From contig JADHNZ010000013.1 in NCBI GenBank assembly GCA_016779225.1, positions 1 to 64,000 on the forward strand: a stretch of DNA of 64,000 nt, written 5' to 3'. This document shows, in pieces, positions 34,737 through 43,878 of the stretch. Made by a program: the position numbers and the translations under genes. The notes below the pieces were generated by a model. That model was not told where the DNA came from. It was given only the letters and a program-made list of their open reading frames with translations, and did no database searches. Every line of letters begins with the position of its first letter. Position 1 is the stretch's first letter. This stretch comes from Planctomycetota bacterium. Lineage in GTDB: Bacteria; Planctomycetota; UBA1135; GCA-002686595.

Positions 34737-37326
34737 AGCGAGGGAGGGGGAGGCCCACCCAGTCGAGCTGCTGGGCGTAGACGAAGCGCACGGCCGTGCG
34801 GCCTGCCGGGACCAGGCTGTCGCGGAGGCGCACCGAAGGGCGTCCAGCCGCCGTGCTCGAGTAGCTGCCGAAGCGCGTGCCCCCCGGTCCGGTGTCCTGC
34901 TGCATGCCCGTGCCCCGAGCCGCCACCTGGAACGCGCTGGGTCCGCGCACCTCCCAGTGCACCCTCGCTTCGGTTCCCTCGTAGCGGGGGAGCTCGAGGG
35001 TGAGAGAGCCGCGGAAGGCCAGCTCGACCGCGGGTCGCGTGAGGGCCAGCGTCACCTTGCGCAGGGTCTGGGTGCGCGCGCTCCGGGTGAAGGGGAAGGC
35101 GAGGGTCGAGTCCGTTTGGACCACGCCCTCGACCTCACGGTCGTCCAGGGTGACCGAGGAGACGGACATGCCGGGGGGGAGGGTCAGCCGGCAGAGATCT
35201 CCGACCGCGCCGGCGTCGAACACGAGCTCGGCGAAGTGGAGCAGGCGTCCGTCGGCCTCGATGAGGGTGAGGTGGTGGGACTCACGGGCGGCGATCTCGT
35301 AGACGGGCTTGAGCGGCGGCAGCTCAGGCGCGGGGTCGCCGCCCTCTTCGAGCCCCGAGGTCTCCGCGGTCTCGGACGCCGTCGCTTCGCTCCCGTCCCC
35401 GGACTCGACGGCCTGCCCAGACTCGGGCCTCCCCAGGTCACGCCAGGTGATCCAGATCGGCTGGGTTCCCACGCCGAAGGTCCAGGTGATGCCCTCCGCC
35501 TTCACGCTCCTCGACCAGATGGGGTTGTCGGGGAACTCGAGCCCGCTTCGCGTGCTCTGCAGGACCCCCGTGCCCACCGTGGTCAGGAAGGTCGGCACCT
35601 GCACCTCCGAGGCGGCTCCTTCGCGCCGCGCGGGCACGCGGTAGAGGACCCGGACCTCGCCCTTTCCAGCGTCGAGCAGGTGCAGATCGAGGCCCGTGCC
35701 GCTGATGCTGAAGCGCAGGAACTCCGGAGCCGTCACGCTCTCCAGGAACACCCCGGAGCCCATCAGGCGCGTGGGGCGAGAGGAGGCGCCGGTCGACTCC
35801 ACGGGCAGCACCGCCTCGACGGCGACCCAATCCTCGGTCCAGTCGAGGAGGTAGTGCGCGACGCCCACAAGCAGCTCTCCCGGAGCCGGCTTGGGGAGCT
35901 CCTGGGAAACGGCAGCCGCGGTGGGCAGGAGCTCCGCGGGGAGCGAGACGCGGATCTCTCCGTCCTGTAGGGGAAGCGGGACCAGGGCGGCGAGGGCAAC
36001 TGCGCCGCTCCCCATGCTCTCCTTCAGCCTGCGCGTCTGCAGGCTCACGAGGGCGAGCAGGCTGATGCTGCCGAGGGAGAGCAGCACCAGGCCGCGGTCC
36101 CACTGGGCGAAGGCCATCATCGTCGGCACCAGCTGGAACGCCACCAGGAGCCCGAGGCCGAGGAGGACACCCAAACGGCCGCCGATCAAGAAGCGCAGGT
36201 AGTTGAGGACCACCACGGCCGACGCCACGAAGGCAATGGGGACGGCCCACTTCATGGGCATGTTCGCGTTCAGGTAGACGACGAGCGGGAAGTAGTAGGC
36301 ATAGGCCAGGGCGAGCAGGAAGAGCTCGCCGCTTCGCGGCGTGCGGCGCGCCGCCAGGATCGAGAGCAGCGTCACGAGGAACATCGCGGCCACGAGGGGA
36401 GCGATCTGCAGCAGGCGCTCCAGGGCGTCGAAGACGCTGTGCCCGGGGAGAAGGGTGAAGCCGAGTCCCACGCCCGCGGGCGTGCGCCCGGTCCACTCGT
36501 GGGCGCTCATGGGGCCGCTGGGGCTTCCCGGCGCCGCACCCCGCAGGCGCAGGGGGACCTCCTCACCCTCGATGCGCAGGGAGGCCCGCTGGGCTGCCGC
36601 GCCGCGGTTCCCGTGCCAGGCCAGGTCGGAGGTGGGGGGCAGGGGGTGTGCGAGCTCCACCGCGAAGGTGGCGCCGCTTGGCAGGAAGCCGGTCGCGATC
36701 CAGCCGCCTGGGGTCGTCAGGACCTCGCCCTCGTCCAGGCCCGTGACCTTCAGGCTGGCCTGATCCGCCTCGAACTCCGTCGGGTAAGCCTTCGGAAGCG
36801 GCAGCTGCCACACCAAGTGCTCTCCCTCCTCCGAGCGGTTGGTGTAGCTCATGCGAGCGAGCACCGTGCCCTCCAGGTAGCGCGTCACCTGCAGGCCCCG
36901 GTAGTCCTGCAGCGCGGTCAGGTCGAGCTCGACGCTCGCCTCGTTCAGGTCGAGCCACCGCACCTCGTGGGCCGGCCGCCCTGCGGTTCGTACGGCGAGG
37001 GAGGGAGCGTCCTGATCGTGGGAGCGGTAAGGCGGGGCCAGGCCCCAGCCGGCGAACTGGGGCCGCGTCTCGAGCACGGCCAGCATGACGACGAAGCCCA
37101 GGCCGAGGATGACGGTGAGCAGGGCCAGCTGGCCCAGGAGCCTGCCGAGGGAGGGGGCCCGCTCGGCGCTGGGCGCGCTCTCCTCGGCTCGCCGGCGGCG
37201 CCGGCGGCTCCGGCGCTCACGGACGGACGGCTCGGGCTCGTCGAGGGAGTCCAGCGGTGCCTGCGGCGAACCGTCCTGGGGGCGTGGGGTGAGGTCGCGT
37301 GCGGCGTTGGGGTCTTCGTGGTCCAT
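34735..37326 (-). CDS. Large membrane protein of unknown function
   Basis: An 863-aa protein starting at ATG 37326; a longer frame upstream is rejected since it overlaps the phosphofructokinase gene. An Arg-rich cytoplasmic N-terminus (RERRSRRRRRRAEE) leads to one helix at about 62-85, then an extracytoplasmic domain of about 230 aa, a block of five to six helices at about 310-450 (AMFLVTLLSILAA, ELFLLALAYAYYFPLVVYL, VPIAFVASAVVVLNYLRFL, LGVLLGLGLLVAFQLVP), and a C-terminal 400-aa extracytoplasmic region rich in beta-strand. The helix block vaguely recalls CreD but I cannot confirm it. Single gene, divergent from pfkA. Confidence 0.7.
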   Translation of the reverse strand: MDHEDPNAARDLTPRPQDGSPQAPLDSLDEPEPSVRERRSRRRRRRAEESAPSAERAPSLGRLLGQLALLTVILGLGFVVMLAVLETRPQFAGWGLAPPYRSHDQDAPSLAVRTAGRPAHEVRWLDLNEASVELDLTALQDYRGLQVTRYLEGTVLARMSYTNRSEEGEHLVWQLPLPKAYPTEFEADQASLKVTGLDEGEVLTTPGGWIATGFLPSGATFAVELAHPLPPTSDLAWHGNRGAAAQRASLRIEGEEVPLRLRGAAPGSPSGPMSAHEWTGRTPAGVGLGFTLLPGHSVFDALERLLQIAPLVAAMFLVTLLSILAARRTPRSGELFLLALAYAYYFPLVVYLNANMPMKWAVPIAFVASAVVVLNYLRFLIGGRLGVLLGLGLLVAFQLVPTMMAFAQWDRGLVLLSLGSISLLALVSLQTRRLKESMGSGAVALAALVPLPLQDGEIRVSLPAELLPTAAAVSQELPKPAPGELLVGVAHYLLDWTEDWVAVEAVLPVESTGASSRPTRLMGSGVFLESVTAPEFLRFSISGTGLDLHLLDAGKGEVRVLYRVPARREGAASEVQVPTFLTTVGTGVLQSTRSGLEFPDNPIWSRSVKAEGITWTFGVGTQPIWITWRDLGRPESGQAVESGDGSEATASETAETSGLEEGGDPAPELPPLKPVYEIAARESHHLTLIEADGRLLHFAELVFDAGAVGDLCRLTLPPGMSVSSVTLDDREVEGVVQTDSTLAFPFTRSARTQTLRKVTLALTRPAVELAFRGSLTLELPRYEGTEARVHWEVRGPSAFQVAARGTGMQQDTGPGGTRFGSYSSTAAGRPSVRLRDSLVPAGRTAVRFVYAQQLDWVGLPLPR

Positions 37327-37380
37327 GGCGTACTCCGGGGGTCTAGAGCGCCAAGACCGAGCCATCCTGAGGAGAGACAC

Positions 37381-37396
37381 GGATTCTCCGGAATCC
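37381..37396. promoter_or_regulatory. Inverted repeat in the divergent pfk promoter region
   Basis: GGATTC and GAATCC flank a 4-bp spacer TCCG, a perfect 6-bp inverted repeat, 45 bp upstream of the pfk ATG and 55 bp upstream of the divergent membrane-protein start. It is a plausible operator for either gene. A -10-like TATCCT lies at 37425-37430 before pfk. Confidence 0.35.
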
Positions 37397-37440
37397 GTTC
37401 GCGGGGTCCGTCCCACCCCCTTCGGTATCCTCCCCGCGCC

Positions 37441-38544
37441 ATGAGCATCCACCCCAAGCGCATCGCCGTCCTCACCGGCGGCGGGGACTGCCCCGGGCTG
37501 AACGCCGTCATCCGCGTCGTGACCCTCGAGGCCCTGGCCGCGGGCATCAAGGTGGTCGGGATCGAGGATGGCTTCGAGGGCCTGGTGGAGGGGCGCCTCC
37601 GACCCCTGGGCCTGCGCGAGGTCGTCGGGATCCTCGACGAGGGCGGCACGATCCTGGGCTCGTCCAACCGCTCGGACCCCAGCCGCTACCTGGTGGGCCA
37701 CGACGGCGAGGGCCGCCCCGTCTACGAGGACCGCGTGCCCCAGTGCCTCGAGCGCCTCGAGGCCGAGGGGATCGACGCCCTCGTGGTCATTGGCGGGGAC
37801 GGCACCATGACCTGCGCCCAGCCCTTCGTTGAGGCGGGGCTGAAGGTCGTCGGGGTCCCCAAGACCATCGACAACGACATCGAGGGCACGGAGATCACCT
37901 TCGGCTTCCTCACCGCGGTGCAGATCGCGACCGAGGCCCTCGACCGCGTCCGCACCACCGCCGACAGCCACGGCCGCGTGCTGACCGTCGAGGTCATGGG
38001 CCGCAACGCCGGCTGGATCGCGCTCTACTCGGGCATCGCCGGCGCCGCGGACCAGATCCTGATCCCCGAGCTCGAGTACGACATCGAGGCCGTTGCGGAC
38101 CATGTGCGTCGTCGGGTGGCCGAGCGCGGCTCGACCGTGCTGTGCGTCGCCGAGGGAGCGCGTCCCAAGGGCGGCCAGCAGGTCGTGAAGCGCATCGAGG
38201 CCACCTCGCCGGACCCGATCCGGCTGGGAGGCGTCGGCAACCTGGTCGCGCACCAGGTCGAGGAGCTGACGGGGATCGAGTCCCGCTCGGTCGTCCTGGG
38301 ACACCTCCTGCGCGGGGGCTCGCCCACGGCGGCCGACCGCGTGCTGGCGACCAACTTCGGCCACCATGCCATCGAGCTCCTCCTCGCGGGGGAGAGCGCC
38401 CGCATGGTCGCTCGCCAGAACGGCGACATGACCTCCGTGGACATGCGCCTGCCGGCAGGCAAGCAGCGCCTGGTGCCCCTGGATCACAGCCTGGTGCGCA
38501 CCGCGCGCGGCGTCTGGACCGGCTTCGGCGACCGCGTCTCCTGA
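37441..38544 (+). CDS. pfkA: 6-phosphofructokinase
   Basis: A 367-aa phosphofructokinase that phosphorylates fructose 6-phosphate in glycolysis. The nucleotide loop LTGGGDCPGLN, GGDGT (Gly121), and VPKTIDNDIEGTE with catalytic Asp residues (Asp144, Asp146) and Lys141 are clear, then MGRNAGWIA and the sugar-phosphate site EGARPKGGQQ. The GGDGT/PKTIDND pairing corresponds to Gly104/Lys124 in E. coli numbering. PPi enzymes typically have Asp104/Lys124 and classical ATP enzymes Gly104/Gly124; the Gly/Lys mix is known from group III actinobacterial ATP-PFKs. ATP is the likelier donor. NAD synthetase follows 19 bp downstream, probably co-transcribed. Confidence 0.93.
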   Translation: MSIHPKRIAVLTGGGDCPGLNAVIRVVTLEALAAGIKVVGIEDGFEGLVEGRLRPLGLREVVGILDEGGTILGSSNRSDPSRYLVGHDGEGRPVYEDRVPQCLERLEAEGIDALVVIGGDGTMTCAQPFVEAGLKVVGVPKTIDNDIEGTEITFGFLTAVQIATEALDRVRTTADSHGRVLTVEVMGRNAGWIALYSGIAGAADQILIPELEYDIEAVADHVRRRVAERGSTVLCVAEGARPKGGQQVVKRIEATSPDPIRLGGVGNLVAHQVEELTGIESRSVVLGHLLRGGSPTAADRVLATNFGHHAIELLLAGESARMVARQNGDMTSVDMRLPAGKQRLVPLDHSLVRTARGVWTGFGDRVS

Positions 38545-38563
38545 GCCTCGCGCCCCTGGAGCC

Positions 38564-39595
38564 ATGCCCGTCCTCGACCCGAGCGCCCTCCTCGACGACC
38601 GCGTCGAGGCCCTGCGCGCCTACCACCGCGTCACCGGCATCGAGCGCGCGGAGCTCGATGTGTCCGGGGGCATCGACAGCGCCGTGATGGCGGGGCTGTT
38701 GACGCTGGCCCTCGGCACCGAGCGCGTCACCTTCGTCTACTCCGCGATCCACAGCGGTGGTGCGACGCGGGCGCGGGCGCAGGCCCTCCTGGATGCCCTT
38801 GGCGGGACCCTGCTCATCCACGACCTGACGGGCGTCTACGACGCCATGGTCGCGGACATGCTGGCGAACCTGGAGGCCGCCGGCGTCGACATGGAGGCCG
38901 TCCGGGCGCGCATCGCCGAGGACGGCCGCGTGCTCGGCTCGATCCGCAGCTGCATGCGCGCGCCCCTTGGCCGTGGCTACCTCCGCCTCATGGGTCCGGG
39001 CATCCGTCACGGCACGGGGAACGAGTGCGAGGACCGCTGGCTGCGCTTCTACCAGAAGGGTGGCGACGGCGAGGTCGACACGAACCCGATCGCGATGCTC
39101 TCCAAGGGGGAGGTGTTCCAGCTGGCCCTTGCCCTGGGCGAGCGCCTCAGCGCGCGCGAGGCCTACCGCAGCATCGTGACGGCCGCGCCCACCCCGGAGC
39201 TGTGGGGAGCCGACCACCCGCACACCGACGAGGACGAGATCGCGGGCTACCTGGGCCTCGAGGGCCACGGCGAGACCTGCTACGGCTATGTGGACCCGGA
39301 CACGGGGGCCTACGCCCGCGTGGGCCTGATCGAGCGGGTGGCGCGCTTCGCGGACACCCCCGAGGGCGCGGGCCTCTTCGGAGCGGAGGCGGATGAGGAG
39401 GCCCTCGCCTCCCGCGCGTCGGATGCCCCAGCCTTCGCCGGGCTGGCCCCCCAGCTCGTCCTGGACCTCCTGCGCGCCGCGCGCCGGGCGGAGCGCAGCT
39501 CACGCCACAAGGCCAACCCCAACTGCCCTACCCTCGGCGAGCGTGCTCCCCTGCTGGCGGCCGGGGTGCTCACCGACGCCCTCCCGACGGGCTGA
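38564..39595 (+). CDS. nadE: NAD synthetase
   Basis: A 343-aa ammonia-dependent NAD+ synthetase making NAD from deamido-NAD. The PP-loop LDVSGGIDSAVMAG near residue 35, GTGNECEDRW and the VDTNPIAMLSKGEVFQLA block, and the C-terminal TAAPTPELWG are typical of NadE. There is no N-terminal glutaminase domain, so free ammonia is the nitrogen source. It is about 60 aa longer than the E. coli enzyme, mostly from an insertion around DADGRVLGSIRSCMRAPLG-like sequence and a Gly/Ala-rich C-terminal part. Start ATG 38564 lies 19 bp after the pfkA stop. Confidence 0.88.
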   Translation: MPVLDPSALLDDRVEALRAYHRVTGIERAELDVSGGIDSAVMAGLLTLALGTERVTFVYSAIHSGGATRARAQALLDALGGTLLIHDLTGVYDAMVADMLANLEAAGVDMEAVRARIAEDGRVLGSIRSCMRAPLGRGYLRLMGPGIRHGTGNECEDRWLRFYQKGGDGEVDTNPIAMLSKGEVFQLALALGERLSAREAYRSIVTAAPTPELWGADHPHTDEDEIAGYLGLEGHGETCYGYVDPDTGAYARVGLIERVARFADTPEGAGLFGAEADEEALASRASDAPAFAGLAPQLVLDLLRAARRAERSSRHKANPNCPTLGERAPLLAAGVLTDALPTG

Positions 39596-39654
39596 GCGGA
39601 CCCGCGCGCCGGCTGAGGCGAGACGCCCGGCGGGAGAGGCCTTAGGCTCAGGCC

Positions 39655-41013
39655 ATGAGCTCCTCGCCTCGCGCTCGCCTCCCCAGGCTGCTCGTCCTCG
39701 CGGCAGGCCTGCTGCCTGCCGGCCTCCAGGCCTTCGCTGACCCCTGTGGCCCGGCGCCTGGCCCGGCCCTCGGCCAGGAGCCTTCCCCAGCGCCGGCTTT
39801 GGCGGCAGACCTGCCCGCGACTCCTGGCCCCCTCGAGGAGCGCGAGTGGTCGCGCCTCGTGGACTGGCTCACGCCGCCGGTGGAGGAGCTGGAGTGGTTG
39901 GAGATCGGCTGGGCCCCGACCCTGGAGGAGGGCGTGCGCCGCGCGGCCCTTGAGGGCCGGCCTCTCCTCCTGTGGGCGATGAACGGGCACCCTCTCGGCT
40001 GCACATGAAACAACGGAGTCATCGCCAGGCGGTCGCTCTGGACGGATCCCGAGGTGCGGCGCGAGCTCGAGTTCTTCGTGCCCGCGGCCGATGAGGTGGC
40101 GCGCCTCCAGCGCGTGAAGACGCCGGAGGCGGAGTGGTTCCGTGAGGTGGCGGAGGAGGGGCACAACGGCGGCCGCGGCCCGGGCGTGACGCGCCAGGGG
40201 ATTTATGCGGCGACGGCCGGCGGGCGGTTCCTCGCCTCGATCAACACCCGCAGCCCCGAGCGCATGGTCGCGATGCTGCGGGAGGCGCGCGAGCGCTGGG
40301 ACGAGCTCACCGAGGAGGAGCGCGCGGCGACGCGCGAGGCGGGAGGGGCGCGCCCGGAGGATCGCTATCCGGAGGGAGGCCTGGCCTTGCTGGCGCACCT
40401 GCGCGACCTCCCCCGGGAGGACCTCCCCGACGACTGGCGCGCCGACGCGCGGAACCTGGACCGCGCGTGGTTCCAGCGGGAGGAGCTCGCCGGCCTCCTG
40501 CCGCCCGATCCGGGGCGCCGGCGCTCCGAGGGGCCGGTCGAGGCGAGCCTCGCCCAGCGCCTGGCGCGCCTGCACCTCGTGGACAATGTGCGCGGGCAGG
40601 CTCCGCTGTTTCGGCCCGAGTGCGTGGTCGAGGCGGAGCTGAGCGTCCGGGTCGTGCGCGTGAAGCGCGGGCGGGCGGAGCTCGAGTATGTGGGCCGCGC
40701 GCGCCTCGAGGAGCGAGGCCGCTGGGCCGTGGAGCACCCGGGCCGCCGGAAGGTCGAGGCTGATCGCCAGCGCGGCTACGCGGCCGCCCTGCGCGGGGAG
40801 GCCGTGTGGAACCTCGAGGATCAGCGCTTCGAGCGCTTCGACCTGGTGGCGGCGGGCCCGCGCTGGGGGGCGACCCAGTTCAACGGTCGCTACGACGACG
40901 AGGGGCCGGCCGGCATGGGCGTGCTCTTCACGCTTGCCCCCTCCGAGGATCGCGTCGCTCCGGCCTACCACTGGGCCTATCCGGCGCCCCGGCCGGTCCC
41001 TCAGGAGCGCTGA
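39655..41013 (+). CDS. Predicted selenoprotein: secreted thioredoxin-like, CxU motif
   Basis: The frame begins at ATG 39655, meets TGA at 40006-40008 and continues open in the same frame for 334 more codons. Read through as selenocysteine, it gives a 452-aa protein with Sec118 in GHPLGCTUNNG, i.e. a Cys116-Thr-Sec118 redox motif. A signal peptide (LPRLLVLAAGLLPAGLQAFA) exports it. Around the motif the pattern fits a thioredoxin fold: strand PLLLWAMNG, active site, helix with DPEVRRELE, strand FFVPAADE, then QGIYAATAGGRFLASIN and a helix. Stopping at TGA would cut the fold at its active site, and the downstream part has no good start near the TGA. The C-terminal 230 aa form an extra domain of unknown type. 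TAGGCT 6 bp before the ATG may be a -10 box. Alternatives are a nonsense mutation or split pseudogene. Confidence 0.8.
40016..40038 (+). promoter_or_regulatory. SECIS-like hairpin just after the TGA
   Basis: Starting 7 nt after the TGA, 23 nt fold as a stem: GAGT pairs with GCTC (one G-U), one C-C mismatch, then ATCGC pairs with GCGGT (one G-U), closing a 3-nt loop CAG. The apical loop lies about 18-20 nt from the TGA, within the range of bacterial SECIS elements, which must sit in the coding region right behind the codon. It does not show every consensus detail (a G early in the loop is missing), so this is a candidate. Confidence 0.5.
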
Positions 41014-41082
41014 CCCGCTGCCTTGGGCGCCGCGCGTCCTCCACGGGCGGCCGGCGCAGAGCTCGGCGGTTGAGGCCGCGGG

Positions 41083-41913
41083 CTAGTCCCGGTTGCGGAG
41101 GAGCGCACCCGCCGTGGCCGTGGCCCAGGTGCGGGGCAGGCGCGTGGCGAGCAGGGCCCCGAGCCGGTTGAAGAGCCCCGGGATGGTCGTGGGGCGGCCG
41201 CGCTCCATGCCCCGGACGCCGAGCTCCGCGACCCGGCGCGCGGTCATCATCGTGCGCCTCTGCAGGCCGCTGGGCCGATGCCCCGCGGTGGCCAGGAACG
41301 CCGTGGCCGTCGGCCCGGGGCAGAGGGTCGTGCAGGTGACCCCGCTGCCGCGCAGCTCGTGGTGCAGCGCGTTGCTCCAGGACAGCAGCGCGCTCTTGCT
41401 GGCCGCATAGAGCGCGTAGCCGGGACAGGGTTGGAACGAGGCGGTGGAGGCGACCTGCAAGATGCGCCCCGACCCGCGAGCCCGCATGGCCGGCACCAGC
41501 GCGCGGGTGAGGTCCACGGGCACCTGGACCAGGAGCTGGAGCATGGCGCGCTCCCGCTCGGACGGAGCCTCGAGGGTCGGCCCGTGGGTGCCGAAGCCTG
41601 CGTTGTTCACGAGGACATCGACCTCGAGGCCCTGCTCGTGGAGCCAGGCCACCAGCACGGCGACTGCCCCCTCGGCCGCTAGGTCGAGGGGCAGGACATG
41701 GGTCCGGGCCCCGAGCACCTCGAGCTCGCTCGACAGCTCGCGCAGGAGGTCCTCCGAGCGTGCGGTCAGGACGAGGTCGTGTCCCCGCTCTGCCAGCACC
41801 CGGGCCAGCTCGGCTCCGATCCCCATGGACGCGCCGGTCACCAGCGCCAGGGGGCGCCGGGGGAGGGGAGGGGCGGAGGTCGATCCTCCGACGGCACGGC
41901 TCGCGGGTTGCAT
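41083..41913 (-). CDS. Short-chain dehydrogenase/reductase
   Basis: A 276-aa SDR oxidoreductase with the Rossmann cofactor motif TGASMGIG at about residue 27, NNAGFG, catalytic Ser in VASTASF and the YALYAASK active-site Tyr/Lys. TARSEDLL at the end of the second strand, with Arg after the strand, suggests NADP(H). The C-terminal tail (FNRLGALLATRLPRTWATA) recalls SDRs of the short-chain acyl/retinol type with a membrane-associated end. Substrate is not predicted. It is the downstream partner of typA by position, 49 bp apart, but not obviously related. Confidence 0.9.
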   Translation of the reverse strand: MQPASRAVGGSTSAPPLPRRPLALVTGASMGIGAELARVLAERGHDLVLTARSEDLLRELSSELEVLGARTHVLPLDLAAEGAVAVLVAWLHEQGLEVDVLVNNAGFGTHGPTLEAPSERERAMLQLLVQVPVDLTRALVPAMRARGSGRILQVASTASFQPCPGYALYAASKSALLSWSNALHHELRGSGVTCTTLCPGPTATAFLATAGHRPSGLQRRTMMTARRVAELGVRGMERGRPTTIPGLFNRLGALLATRLPRTWATATAGALLRNRD

Positions 41914-41961
41914 GGTGATTCGTGCCTCCCCCCAAGGGGCGGTCGCCGGCGAGGGACGCCC

Positions 41962-43788
41962 TCAGACCGTGGTCGCCGCCCGCTTCTTGTCCTTCTTGCG
42001 GTCGTTGGCGTTCAGGACGATCTTGCGCAGGCGCAGGCTTCCGGGCGTGACCTCCACGACCTCGTCGTCCTCCACATACTCGAGCATCTCCTCGAGGCTC
42101 ATGCGGATCGGCGGCGCGATCTTCACATTGTCGTCCCGGCCGGACGCGCGCATGTTGGTGAGCTTCTTCGCGCGGCAGACATTGACCTCGAGGTCGGTGT
42201 CCTTGTTGTTCTGCCCGACGATCATGCCCTCGTAGACGGGCTCGCCAGGGGCCACGAAGAACTGGCCGCGGTCCTGCAGGCCGTCGAGCCCGTAGGCCAC
42301 CACCTCGCCGGCGCGGTCGCTGATGAGCACCCCGTTCGTACGCCGCGGGATCGGCCCGCCGTCGGGGCCCCACGAGTCGAACACATGGCTCAGCACCGCC
42401 TCACCCTGGGAGAGGGTGAGCAGGGCCGTGCGCGCGCCGATCAGCCCGCGAGCGGGGATCTTGAACTGGACCTTCGCCAGGTTCCCGGCGTGGCCCATGT
42501 CCAGCAGCTCGCCGCGGCGACGGCCGAGGTACTCGATGACGCGCCCCGCGGAGTCGGAGGGCACCTCGACGGTGGCGCGCTCGTAGGGCTCGCAGCGCCT
42601 CCCGTCGACCTCCTTGAGGATCACGCGCGGCTTGCCCACCGCGAACTCGAAGCCCTCGCGACGCATCTCCTCGATGAGGACCGACAGGTGCATCACGCCG
42701 CGGCCACAGACCTCGAAGGAGTCCGCGGAGTCCGTGGACTTCACGCGCAGGGCCACATCCCGGGTCAGGGCCCGGTCCAGGCGCGCGAGGACGTGCCTGC
42801 TGGTGACGAAGTCCCCGTCGAGGCCGGCCAGGGGCGAGTTGTTGACCTGGAAGACCATCGAGATGGTCGGCTCGTCGATGGCGATCGCGGGGAGGGGGTC
42901 GGCCTGCTCCACGGGGCAGAGGGTGTCGCCGATGCCGATCTCCTCGATGCCGGCCACCACGGCCACATCCCCGGCCACGACCTGCTCGACGGGAGTGCGC
43001 TTGAGGCCCTCGTAGCGGAAGAGGTTCTTGACCGTCACCGCGACCGGCTTCGCGCGATCGGGGTGGGTGACCCACACGCGCGCGCCGGCTCGCAGGATGC
43101 CGCGGTGGACGCGCCCGACCGCGATGCGGCCGAGGTAGTCGTCGTGGTCCAGGGTCGCCGCCTGGAACTGCAGCGGCGCGCCCTGGTCGGCCTCGGCGAA
43201 GGGGACATGGTCCAGGAGCAGCTTCGCGAGGGGCGCGAGGTCGCCTCCTGTCGAGGTCGGGTCGTGCGAGGCCCAGCCGTCGCGCCCCGAGCCGTAGATG
43301 ACCGGGAAGTCGAGCTGCTGGTCGGTCGCGCCGAGGTCCACGAACAGGTCGAACACCTCGTTCAGCACCTCGTCTGCGCGTGCGTCCGGTCGGTCGATCT
43401 TGTTGACCATGACGAGCGCCTTGAGCCCGTGCTCGAAGGCTTTCTTGAGCACGAAGCGCGTCTGCGGCATCGGCCCCTCGAAGGAGTCGACCAGCAGCAG
43501 CACAGCGTCCGCCATGGACAGGGTGCGCTCGACCTGGCCGCCGAAGTCCGCGTGTCCGGGGGTATCGACGATGTTGACCCGGTGCCCCTCCAGGGAGATG
43601 GCGGTGTTCTTGGCCAGGATGGTGATGCCCCGCTCGCGCTCCTGCGCGTTCGAGTCCATCACGCGCTCGGCCACCTCCTGCCCCTGGCGGAAGGTGCCCG
43701 CGTAGCGGAACAGGGCGTCGACGAGGGTGGTCTTCCCGTGGTCGACGTGGGCCACGATGGCCACGTTGCGGATGCTGCTCTCGGGCAT
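41962..43788 (-). CDS. typA: Ribosome-associated GTPase TypA/BipA
   Basis: A 608-aa translational GTPase. G1 [15 protein letters not shown]2 region [14 protein letters not shown]3 [11 protein letters not shown]4 NKIDRPDAR are intact at the N-terminus, followed by EF-G-like domains II, III, V and the BipA-specific C-terminal domain ([23 protein letters not shown]... region, ending in [16 protein letters not shown]). BipA assists 50S assembly and growth at low temperature or stress. ATG 43788 gives the usual N-terminus [14 protein letters not shown]; a start 12 codons upstream would add unlikely sequence. Length is normal (about 605-615 aa). Confidence 0.97.
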   Translation of the reverse strand: MPESSIRNVAIVAHVDHGKTTLVDALFRYAGTFRQGQEVAERVMDSNAQERERGITILAKNTAISLEGHRVNIVDTPGHADFGGQVERTLSMADAVLLLVDSFEGPMPQTRFVLKKAFEHGLKALVMVNKIDRPDARADEVLNEVFDLFVDLGATDQQLDFPVIYGSGRDGWASHDPTSTGGDLAPLAKLLLDHVPFAEADQGAPLQFQAATLDHDDYLGRIAVGRVHRGILRAGARVWVTHPDRAKPVAVTVKNLFRYEGLKRTPVEQVVAGDVAVVAGIEEIGIGDTLCPVEQADPLPAIAIDEPTISMVFQVNNSPLAGLDGDFVTSRHVLARLDRALTRDVALRVKSTDSADSFEVCGRGVMHLSVLIEEMRREGFEFAVGKPRVILKEVDGRRCEPYERATVEVPSDSAGRVIEYLGRRRGELLDMGHAGNLAKVQFKIPARGLIGARTALLTLSQGEAVLSHVFDSWGPDGGPIPRRTNGVLISDRAGEVVAYGLDGLQDRGQFFVAPGEPVYEGMIVGQNNKDTDLEVNVCRAKKLTNMRASGRDDNVKIAPPIRMSLEEMLEYVEDDEVVEVTPGSLRLRKIVLNANDRKKDKKRAATTV

Positions 43789-43878
43789 GGGGAGGGGTTT
43801 GGTGCGGTGGGTCGAGCCGCACATCCTACCGCCGCGGGGTGCGCCCGCCAGCGCCCCCGGCCCGGTTCCGCGCGGATC

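Noticed and set aside
39655-40008. A complete short protein ending at the TGA
   Set aside because: It would end inside the putative active site of a thioredoxin-like fold, and the same frame continues coding for 334 codons; read-through as Sec explains both.
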